From NCBI GenBank assembly GCA_045652835.1, contig JAZOLE010000084.1:1-29963 (forward strand): a stretch of DNA of 29,963 nucleotides, in the 5' to 3' direction. This stretch comes from SVQP01 sp045652835 (GTDB taxonomy: Bacteria > Bacillota > Clostridia > Oscillospirales > CAG-272). The notes beneath the pieces were generated by a model, which did not search any database, was not told where the DNA came from, and was given only the letters and a program-made list of their open reading frames with translations. The position numbers were made by a program, and so were the translations under genes. This document shows, in pieces, positions 7,995 through 14,058 of the stretch (positions within the stretch are counted from its first letter, which is position 1; each line of letters begins with the position of its first letter).

Positions 7995-8038
7995 GGTCGG
8001 AGTGACAGGATTCGAACCTGCGACCTCATGGACCCGAA
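7994..8038 (-). tRNA. 3' half of tRNA-Pro(CGG), partial
   Basis: On the minus strand the 45 bases give an anticodon loop TTCGGGT (anticodon CGG, 8038-8032), the 3' anticodon arm CCATG, a 5-base variable loop, a T arm GCAGG-TTCGAAT-CCTGT, the 3' acceptor strand CACTCCG, discriminator A and an encoded CCA. The 5' half is missing: upstream of the loop the sequence has no strand complementary to CCATG and no D arm. It cannot make a tRNA by itself. A fragment cut exactly at the anticodon loop is the usual core of a tyrosine-recombinase attachment site. Confidence 0.9.
7994..8038. other. Probable attL of an integrated element
   Basis: The tRNA half is attached on its left to its own terminator and on its right to unrelated sequence. 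After integration into a minus-strand tRNA-Pro gene, this is the expected left junction. The intact tRNA would then be rebuilt at the other junction, to the right of this window. The mobilization genes at 27.4-30 kb lie on the predicted element side. No integrase gene is in the window, so it would be near the far end. Confidence 0.75.
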
Positions 8039-8483
8039 TCGTAAAAGCCTTGTAAAATAAGCACTTTCGGGTGATTTTCAATGCTTTCGTATCGGAAATC
8101 GGTGCTTTCCAAGGCTACACAACACACTGCGTCCACGTAGTCCGAAGCCGTAGATGGTCAAAGGTGTGGTCAGAGCCGATTTATACGGGAACTCGCGCAC
8201 CTGATCGAAGAAGCATTTCATCGCTTCTTCTGCCAATAGTATAGCATACATTCAAAATGATTGCAAGGCCCCTGCTCAAAATGCAAATTTTGCGGTGCAG
8301 TAGTCAAAGAAAACGCCTGCCTAAAAAGTTGGCTTTATTTTCGAAAAAGGTCTGGACTTTCGTCCCCTTCTGTGGTATTGTTTTGTGCTAACAGGAGGTA
8401 CAGCCTATTAAATCAAAAAGAATAGTATCATCAAAAGCATTATAGAGATTATCGAGCTTGCACGAAATAGCGTGGTTCAAGGC
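8039..8483. other. Element left end, non-coding
   Basis: No convincing gene lies between the attachment site and the promoter at 8484. It holds a minus-strand promoter (8238-8266), a short stem GAAGAAGC/GCTTCTTC (about 8209-8232), and one copy of GTAGTCAAAGAAAA (8300-8313). A good ribosome site, AGGAGGTACAGCC, near 8394 is followed by ATT instead of ATG and by a stop 12 codons on, so it looks like the start of a lost gene. Confidence 0.55.
8238..8266 (-). promoter_or_regulatory. Minus-strand promoter reading towards the tRNA half
   Basis: On the minus strand, TTGCAA (8266-8261), 17 bases, then TATACT (8243-8238), preceded by TG as an extended -10. The transcript would start near 8231, begin with the GAAGAAGC/GCTTCTTC hairpin, cross the tRNA half and stop at its terminator near 7930, giving a roughly 300-base RNA. 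It contains a 47-codon frame starting MKCFFDQVREFPYKS, with no ribosome site. Confidence 0.5.
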
Positions 8484-8512
8484 TTTACAACAGCAATGTT
8501 TTATGATATAAT
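8484..8512 (+). promoter_or_regulatory. Promoter of the three-gene module
   Basis: TTTACA (8484-8489) and TATAAT (8507-8512) with a 17-base spacer and TG extended -10 (8504-8505). It lies 43 bases before the ATG at 8556. Confidence 0.75.
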
Positions 8513-8555
8513 TATAGGGCATATTATAATCAAATCATGATACCGGAGGACCAAA

Positions 8556-9479
8556 ATGGGACAGTACGATTTCACCTATGAGTTTCCAACCGACTTCGAT
8601 AAACGCATAGTTCAGATTCTACAACAGAAAACTGCAGGGGCACAATTATCTGCAGCGTTTAAGGCATGTAGTTATGAATATGAAAAAATGGGTCTTGCTT
8701 ATTATGCCGGCATGAGAGGTGATGTATGGGACAAATATGCACTTGATTTTACCATTGAGGGAAGCAAGGAACACATTACCCTCTTGAAAAATCGTATTCG
8801 AGACGTTGATGATGCAATATCAAAAGCACTGCGCCCCAGCATATCGGGGTTTGTTGTTCGGGAAATCCTATTTTTAGAAAATGAAGAGGATACACCCTTT
8901 CCTGCATCTGATGATGACAGATTGAATGCAGACATTGCAACAGCAAATGTTATACTGACCGATTTGATTAGAATAGGAGAACGAGTGTGTTCTAATGTTA
9001 CATATCGAAACGGCAGCAGCGAAAATAGCATAAATGACTTTTTTAGAGACACGCTTTCGTTAATGGGATATAGTGAAGTAAAGGATCAGACTCGACACGG
9101 AATTTCTACAGGAGGAGCAGATGCGGGAGAAGTGGATATCCTTATTACGAGGGAAGGCAAAGAAGTAGCCATATTTGAAGGTTTGAACTTGAGCAGTGTC
9201 AATACCGGCTATATTGATGAACACATAAGAAAAGCAATAATCAATTACAATGCGCTGGGAACGGCGACATTTGTGGTGGCCTACGTAACTGTAGCAGATT
9301 TTGAAGGTTTTTGGGGGCGATATACCGCACATTTGGAATCGTTCCAGTTCCCGTTGCAAATTAAGCGACAGTTAGATGTAAAACCGAATATTAATGCCGC
9401 TATAAGAATTGCTGAAATGATACTATCAAGAGATGGCTTTGATTTTCCAGTATATTTTTTGGCTGTGAATTTAGGGTAA
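8556..9479 (+). CDS. PD-(D/E)XK nuclease-like protein, 307 aa
   Basis: The C-terminal half looks like a restriction-endonuclease fold: a helix with Glu156 (ENSINDFFRDTL), then GEVDILI with Asp194, a turn, and VAIFEGLNLSS with Glu208. The usual ExK lysine is replaced (EGL), as in some divergent or inactive members. The N-terminal 100 residues form a separate domain with a conserved-looking YYAGMRGDVWDKYALDFTIEG stretch that I cannot name. The start is ATG 8556 with GGAGG 7 bases upstream. It is the first gene of a tight operon with a 262-aa protein and a membrane protein, the shape of a phage-defence module, with this gene as possible sensor or effector. The fold call is by motif only. Confidence 0.65.
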   Translation: MGQYDFTYEFPTDFDKRIVQILQQKTAGAQLSAAFKACSYEYEKMGLAYYAGMRGDVWDKYALDFTIEGSKEHITLLKNRIRDVDDAISKALRPSISGFVVREILFLENEEDTPFPASDDDRLNADIATANVILTDLIRIGERVCSNVTYRNGSSENSINDFFRDTLSLMGYSEVKDQTRHGISTGGADAGEVDILITREGKEVAIFEGLNLSSVNTGYIDEHIRKAIINYNALGTATFVVAYVTVADFEGFWGRYTAHLESFQFPLQIKRQLDVKPNINAAIRIAEMILSRDGFDFPVYFLAVNLG

Positions 9480-9500
9480 CAAGTATTAACAGGAGGTAGA

Positions 9501-10289
9501 ATGGACATTTACGATAATGAATCTGAAATCATTCGAGCGTTTCAAAATATAGCTCCATCCTCCGTAATGTTTGCACCGGAATGCACATCCGAAAGCGAAG
9601 CACTATACTGGTCTATCAAAGATGCTACACAGTGGGTACGGTGGTGCAATAGTTCGGGAAAAGCGGATCCGCCGCCAGATTTCTACAGCGACTTTTATGG
9701 TTTCATGATGGATGTTATGCGTGTGGATGATCACGGGTATATTAGTTCAAAAGGCAAGACTGTAAATCCAACTCGCAAACGCGAGTCTGAGGTGGCTCGT
9801 GAACTAAGTGATAAAGGGGTATTATCTGCATTTCCGAATGCAAAACTCATTATGACTGTTGACACGCAACTACCTACCCACGAGGATCACAACTACGACT
9901 ATTATCGTGATAATTTCGTTAGAACAGTAGAATCACATAAGATAAAAATACCGAATTACAAAGCCAACCATCCGAATTTGAAAACAGTATTTTTTGTTTT
10001 TGATGAGTCGTCTCAGTATATGCAAGTGTCGAAGAAAATCAGTAATCCCCGCGTCGGTACTTCGGTAATGGCAATGCCTCATTTATGGTGGACGGATGCT
10101 GAGTTTATTTCGTCTGTTACAAATTCAGATATTGATTTTGTTATTTGGTTTACACCGTATAAGCATTGCGAGATGTACGATCAAGATAGAAAACTGGTAA
10201 CAATGCCAGTGGTAACTATTATTGATACTAAACAAATAATAGATACTTTTAAGTACAACAGAGACTTGATGGAGAGCGTTGAAATATAG
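9501..10289 (+). CDS. Hypothetical protein of three-gene module, 262 aa
   Basis: I do not recognise a named family. Visible features are an acidic/aromatic N-terminus, the segment MMDVMRVDDHGY (around 71-82) followed by NPTRKRESEVAREL, a hydrophobic strand ending in an acid, TVFFVFDES (around 163-171), and FVIWFTPYKH (around 214-223). Asp and Glu at strand ends plus RKRESE could fit another divergent nuclease-like fold; this is only a suggestion. It starts at ATG 9501 with AGGAGG 5 bases upstream, 21 bases after the previous stop, and ends just before the ribosome site of the next gene, so the three are one operon. Confidence 0.65.
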   Translation: MDIYDNESEIIRAFQNIAPSSVMFAPECTSESEALYWSIKDATQWVRWCNSSGKADPPPDFYSDFYGFMMDVMRVDDHGYISSKGKTVNPTRKRESEVARELSDKGVLSAFPNAKLIMTVDTQLPTHEDHNYDYYRDNFVRTVESHKIKIPNYKANHPNLKTVFFVFDESSQYMQVSKKISNPRVGTSVMAMPHLWWTDAEFISSVTNSDIDFVIWFTPYKHCEMYDQDRKLVTMPVVTIIDTKQIIDTFKYNRDLMESVEI

Positions 10290-10301
10290 GAGGTACGAAA
10301 T

Positions 10302-10820
10302 ATGGAGGCATTCGTCAGCTGGTGTAATGAAAATACAGGTTTTTTGACGGGTATATTGTCTTTGCTCACATTAATTGTCAGTATTATAGCCGTCGTCATT
10401 TCAATCCACACCGCAAGGCTCCCGTTTATGAAGCGGCTCATACTGAGTTCGAATATAACCGTAATATTGGGCACAAACAATCTTACCGGGGCGCCTGTAT
10501 CACAGTTTGCCGGTATAACTGTGAACGCCACTAATATTGGCAACAGAAACATAAATATCAGTTTTCTTGGATTTGCCATACGCGCAGGATCCAAAATACA
10601 GAAGATGCAAACAAGAGACCGCGAACTTGGCGGTGAAGGTGTTTTAGAACCGACAGCAGTTTCAACCGTTGAGTACACGGCTGCAGAGATGCTGGGATTT
10701 GGAGAATTAAAACCCAGAACCAAAGTGTACTGTTGTGCTACGGATACGGAAGGAAAAACCTATCTCAAATATTATGGCAGGGCTGGGAAAATAAGTAGAA
10801 ACTTGCAAAAATTACACTAA
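10302..10820 (+). CDS. Membrane-anchored small protein of three-gene module, 172 aa
   Basis: One hydrophobic helix at about 14-36 (TGFLTGILSLLTLIVSIIAVVIS) is followed by a basic patch (RLPFMKR), so the rest is probably cytoplasmic. The rest, about 130 residues, alternates as beta strands (SSNITVILGTNN, QFAGITVNATNIG, KVYCCATDTEG) and may be a small beta sandwich. AGGAGGT at 10288 overlaps the preceding stop and serves the ATG at 10302. An anchored partner beside a nuclease-like protein fits an abortive-infection design, but no catalytic motif is visible. The shared hairpin follows at 10848. Confidence 0.65.
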   Translation: MEAFVSWCNENTGFLTGILSLLTLIVSIIAVVISIHTARLPFMKRLILSSNITVILGTNNLTGAPVSQFAGITVNATNIGNRNINISFLGFAIRAGSKIQKMQTRDRELGGEGVLEPTAVSTVEYTAAEMLGFGELKPRTKVYCCATDTEGKTYLKYYGRAGKISRNLQKLH

Positions 10821-10847
10821 TGTGATGTGTTGGTTCAACGATGAACA

Positions 10848-10883
10848 AACGCCGAGAGTAACCATTTTGTTGCACTCGGCATT
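10848..10883 (+). terminator. Shared hairpin, copy 1
   Basis: GCCGAG (10851-10856) pairs with CTCGGC (10875-10880), and inside it GTAAC pairs with GTTGC. This is a member of the CCGCCGAGAGTAAC hairpin family, placed 28 bases after the three-gene module. Only ATTTG follows, so as a terminator it is weak. Confidence 0.7.
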
Positions 10884-11003
10884 TGATATGAGATTGATTT
10901 TTAAGGAACATAATCCTTCATGACTATTAAGACAAGACCAAGGCGTTGAAAAGGAAACAATAAGATTTTTATGAGAATATGTTTATTATAAAGGAGCTAT
11001 AAT

Positions 11004-12449
11004 TTGCAACACATATTTTATGAGGGACATTTGACCGACTATGAAAAAACCATTTATGGAATGGCTATAGCACACAGCAGTTCATACACTTATGTATTTA
11101 AAGACGAGGATGTGAATAGAATTGCGTCTCTCTTGAATGTTGACTATGAGTTGTTCGATAGGGCTATCAAATTTTCCCAAAATGGATATATTCCCGCGGG
11201 TCAATTAAAATTGGGTGATGTATATTATTGCACAGATTGCTTAAGGAATGCTGAATTATTGAATACGTTAATACGTATCTATTTTATTTATAAATCGCTT
11301 GAAAACTTATCAGATGGAACGGGTTATGATGATATACTGAATAATTTTCAGTTGTTTCAAAGTTGCATTGGTGAATTTGAAAGTATCAATGCTTCCATAT
11401 CAGCTTTTGAGTGTATGTCCCGAGGATTTTTCTCTTTGGATTTTGCCGTATATAACAATGGCGATTATAATCCAAAAAAACAGCTGGATTTACTACATTA
11501 CTTTCTCATAGATGGCTTGCAGGAAAATCTGAAAGAATATTTTTTTGATCCATCATATCCTCAGTTTTTATATCGATTGCTGTCTTATGATCTTATCACC
11601 CGTATAAACTCCATCTATCTCATTACCATTACACTAATAATAAAATATTCGTATTTTTTGAGTAACCACACAAAAAATATAGCTGAAGAAATGTATTCAT
11701 ACCTATTCGGTACGCTGCAAAATGCAAGAGTTATATCTGCTCAAACTAATTATTTGTTCCCGTCAGGCGCAGATGATATAGAACATCGAGGCAAAGAGAA
11801 CAATACTACACGGTTGCAAATTTTGTATGGGTATCAAAATTATGATACATATTTTTTGAGACTTGATTTAGCCCATAAAGGACAAGGATTCATTCATTAC
11901 AATAATAAATCTCCGGGAGGTGTCAAAACTTGTCTTTTCACAAAAAAAGAGTATGATGCTTTTGTATTGAAATATGCTCAATCCAGTAGATTCTTTATCC
12001 AGTATGGTAATAGATATGCATTGAAAGAATTAATAAATTTAAATTTGACAGATGAAGAAGTGGGTATTTTCGAAGAAATTCGTAAAACTAAAGAGCATCT
12101 CGAAGCATTTAATGAAAATTATAGTGAGGAGTATGTTGAGGAATTTATTGGCATAGTGTCTTGCATGCTGCCCAACACATGCGTTGTTGGAATTGATTTG
12201 GAAGAAGAACATGCCCGTCGCTGCTTCAATTACGATAAGATCATGTTCAATTCTGTTATATTAGATCTTGCAATATTGTCGCGTGATAAGGAAGCCATAA
12301 ATAAATGTATAGAAAATATTGTTTCTTTAGCACAGCATTTCAATTTGATTTCAGAAGGAAATGTAGATTCTTTAAAATGCATTGAGGGTGTTTGCCTCAT
12401 AATTGATGAAGCCAAAAATCACATTTCTCTATATAGAGATATATTATGA
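11004..12449 (+). CDS. Orphan hypothetical protein, 481 aa
   Basis: I do not recognise this protein. It is AT-rich, largely helical and rich in Tyr, Leu and Ile. A cluster YCTDCLRNAEL lies at about residue 76. The segment ITRINSIYLITITLIIKYSYFL (around 200-221) is hydrophobic but more likely buried than membrane-spanning. A more conserved-looking core may be FIHYNNKSPGGVKTCLFTKKEYD near 300. The start is TTG at 11004, chosen because AAGGAG ends 7 bases before it. It stands alone between two copies of the shared hairpin, so it is a one-gene cargo cassette; its neighbours make a defence role plausible but unproven. Confidence 0.7.
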   Translation: MQHIFYEGHLTDYEKTIYGMAIAHSSSYTYVFKDEDVNRIASLLNVDYELFDRAIKFSQNGYIPAGQLKLGDVYYCTDCLRNAELLNTLIRIYFIYKSLENLSDGTGYDDILNNFQLFQSCIGEFESINASISAFECMSRGFFSLDFAVYNNGDYNPKKQLDLLHYFLIDGLQENLKEYFFDPSYPQFLYRLLSYDLITRINSIYLITITLIIKYSYFLSNHTKNIAEEMYSYLFGTLQNARVISAQTNYLFPSGADDIEHRGKENNTTRLQILYGYQNYDTYFLRLDLAHKGQGFIHYNNKSPGGVKTCLFTKKEYDAFVLKYAQSSRFFIQYGNRYALKELINLNLTDEEVGIFEEIRKTKEHLEAFNENYSEEYVEEFIGIVSCMLPNTCVVGIDLEEEHARRCFNYDKIMFNSVILDLAILSRDKEAINKCIENIVSLAQHFNLISEGNVDSLKCIEGVCLIIDEAKNHISLYRDIL

Positions 12450-12462
12450 TATTTTGAACATT

Positions 12463-12502
12463 AAACCGCCGAGAGTAACAATTTTGTTGCTCTCGACGGT
12501 TT
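12463..12502 (+). terminator. Shared hairpin, copy 2
   Basis: CCGCCGAGAG pairs with CTCTCGACGG with one mismatch, and TAAC pairs with GTTG inside. It ends the 481-aa cassette 14 bases after the stop. The left arm and the GAGAGTAAC loop edge are shared with the other copies. Confidence 0.75.
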
Positions 12503-12505
12503 ATA

Positions 12506-12534
12506 TAGACAAATTCACATTTTTATGCTATAAT
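12506..12534 (+). promoter_or_regulatory. Promoter of the regulator-kinase operon
   Basis: TAGACA (12506-12511) and TATAAT (12529-12534) with a 17-base spacer and TG extended -10 (12526-12527). It begins 4 bases after hairpin copy 2, and the ATG of the regulator is 45 bases downstream. Confidence 0.75.
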
Positions 12535-12578
12535 AAAAAAGTCAAAATTACCACATATGCAGAAATGGAGAGTACACC

Positions 12579-13277
12579 ATGACCTACCGCATTGCCATCT
12601 GCGACGACGAGCAGACCCAAATTGAATATCTAACCGCTGTTGTATCTGCTTGGAGCAAGGAAAACGGTCACATCTGCGAGATCTGTACGTTTCCTTCTGC
12701 AGAGGCTTTCCTGTTTGCGTATGAGGACGATAATGCCTACGACATTCTGCTTCTTGATATTGAGATGAAGCATATAACAGGCGTCGATCTGGCGAAAAGC
12801 ATCCGCAAGAAGGATCAGACCGTGCAGATCATCTTCATCACGGGCTATTCCGAATACATCTCCGAGGGCTACGAGGTGGCCGCGCTCCACTATCTCATGA
12901 AGCCTGTCAGCCAGCATAAGCTGTTTTCTGTGTTGGACAGAGCCGCCGAGAAGATCAAGCAGAACGAAAAGTGCCTCAATCTCCCCCTATCCGGTGAAAT
13001 GGTTCGCGTCCCTCTCCATGAGATCAAGTATCTGGACGTTCACCAGAACTACGTTACCGTCCATGGCAAGGCGGACTACACTGTTAAGCGCACGCTGGGT
13101 GAGTTTGAAGACCTTTTGGATACTCGCTTTACCAGAGTTGGCCGCGCTATGATCGTTAATCTCACTTACATTAGCCGCGTCACCAAGACCGATGTGTATC
13201 TCTCGGACGGAACGGTTTTGCCCCTGCCTCGCGGTGCATACGAACCGTTGAACCGAGCCATCATCACCCACACCTAA
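12579..13277 (+). CDS. LytTR-family response regulator, 232 aa
   Basis: The receiver domain is complete: acidic pair Asp9-Asp10, phosphoacceptor Asp60 (LLLDIEM), Thr88 (FITGYSE) and Lys108 (MKPV). Residues about 128-230 are a LytTR DNA-binding domain, with EIKYLDVHQNYVTVH, RTLGEFEDLL and FTRVGRAMIVNLTYI. Proteins of this AgrA/ComE type bind paired direct repeats about 21 bp apart; such a pair lies at 13967-14000 in front of the ABC exporter genes. The ATG at 12579 follows GGAGAG. The kinase gene starts 10 bases after its stop, so they form one operon. GC content is higher than in both flanking cassettes. Confidence 0.9.
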   Translation: MTYRIAICDDEQTQIEYLTAVVSAWSKENGHICEICTFPSAEAFLFAYEDDNAYDILLLDIEMKHITGVDLAKSIRKKDQTVQIIFITGYSEYISEGYEVAALHYLMKPVSQHKLFSVLDRAAEKIKQNEKCLNLPLSGEMVRVPLHEIKYLDVHQNYVTVHGKADYTVKRTLGEFEDLLDTRFTRVGRAMIVNLTYISRVTKTDVYLSDGTVLPLPRGAYEPLNRAIITHT

Positions 13278-13287
13278 GGAGGCTGCC

Positions 13288-13950
13288 ATGTCATTCTTTT
13301 CCCGACAAGTGGATAAACGCCTCGCCGCCTATCAGCGAGAGCTGATAGACACGCACTATCAAGAGGTAGAGACCATGTACCGCCAGATTCGCGGTTGGCG
13401 GCACGATTACCGTAACCATATCCAGACCATGAAGGTACTGGCTGCAAGCGGCGATATGGAGGGCATCAAGGCCTATCTGGACGAGCTGGACACCGATCTT
13501 TCCACCGTGGATACCGTGGTCAAGACGGGCAACAGTATGGCGGATGCCATCTTGAACAGTAAGATCTCTCTTGCCAAATCCAAGGAGATCACCGTCAAGG
13601 TGGATGCTCATATTCCCGTGGAGCTGAAAATGTCCGAACTGGATCTCTGCGTCATCATTGGCAACCTGTTCGATAACGCCATCGAAGCCAGCCTCGCTCT
13701 GCCGCCTGACGAGCGCATGATCCGCGTATATATGGATATGAAAAACACCCAGCTTTACATATCCTTCACCAATCTGACCGCTACGGCCAAACTCCCCAAG
13801 GTTGGCAAGGGCTTCCGTACCACCAAGGGAGAGGGTCACGGCTTCGGTCTCGTCCGCATCGACAACATCATTGAGCGTCTGGACGGCTACCTCTCCCGCA
13901 ACAGCGAGGACGGCGCGTTTACCACCGAGATTCTGATCCCACAGGTGTAA
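13288..13950 (+). CDS. GHKL sensor kinase without membrane domain, 220 aa
   Basis: This is an AgrC-type (HPK10/SpoOB-like) histidine kinase core. The H-box is RHDYRNH with His39; the N-box is NLFDNAIEA at 126-134, and the glycine box GHGFGL at 183-188. The family is usually 400-450 residues with five to seven N-terminal membrane helices. Here the protein begins only about 38 residues before the histidine, with a short coiled-coil and no hydrophobic segment. The start is fixed by AAGGAGG 6 bases before ATG 13288, right after the regulator's stop, so the sensor domain has not simply been missed. It must sense a cytoplasmic signal or a partner, perhaps the exporter itself. Confidence 0.88.
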   Translation: MSFFSRQVDKRLAAYQRELIDTHYQEVETMYRQIRGWRHDYRNHIQTMKVLAASGDMEGIKAYLDELDTDLSTVDTVVKTGNSMADAILNSKISLAKSKEITVKVDAHIPVELKMSELDLCVIIGNLFDNAIEASLALPPDERMIRVYMDMKNTQLYISFTNLTATAKLPKVGKGFRTTKGEGHGFGLVRIDNIIERLDGYLSRNSEDGAFTTEILIPQV

Positions 13951-13966
13951 ACCGACAACGTATTTT

Positions 13967-14000
13967 ACAATTCGTCCCCCGAAAATAACGATTCGTCCCC
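13967..14000 (+). promoter_or_regulatory. LytTR operator: two direct repeats 21 bp apart
   Basis: ACAATTCGTCCCC (13967-13979) and ACGATTCGTCCCC (13988-14000) match at 12 of 13 positions with a 21-bp period. AgrA and ComE bind direct repeats of just this spacing. The second repeat ends 5 bases before the expected -35 position of the promoter at 14006-14034. The regulator is encoded immediately upstream. Confidence 0.75.
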
Positions 14001-14024
14001 AAAATCACACGGGGACGAATTTTT
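13991..14024 (+). terminator. Terminator overlapping the operator
   Basis: ATTCGTCCCC (13991-14000), which is also the second operator repeat, pairs with GGGGACGAAT (14011-14020), followed by TTTT. It should end the regulator-kinase transcript. The first repeat at 13970-13979 could pair with the same right arm, giving two exclusive folds. Confidence 0.75.
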
Positions 14025-14034
14025 GTGATATGAT
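14006..14034 (+). promoter_or_regulatory. Activator-dependent promoter of exporter genes
   Basis: A -10 TATGAT at 14029-14034 has only CACACG at the -35 position, 17 bases upstream. A poor -35 directly downstream of a LytTR operator fits a promoter that needs the phosphorylated regulator. Confidence 0.6.
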
Positions 14035-14058
14035 AGGGGCAGAAAGGATGTGAGTTTT

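Noticed and set aside
8389..8440. Gene starting after AGGAGGTACAGCC near 8394
   Set aside because: The position of the start codon is ATT and the frame stops after about 12 codons; kept only as a possible remnant.
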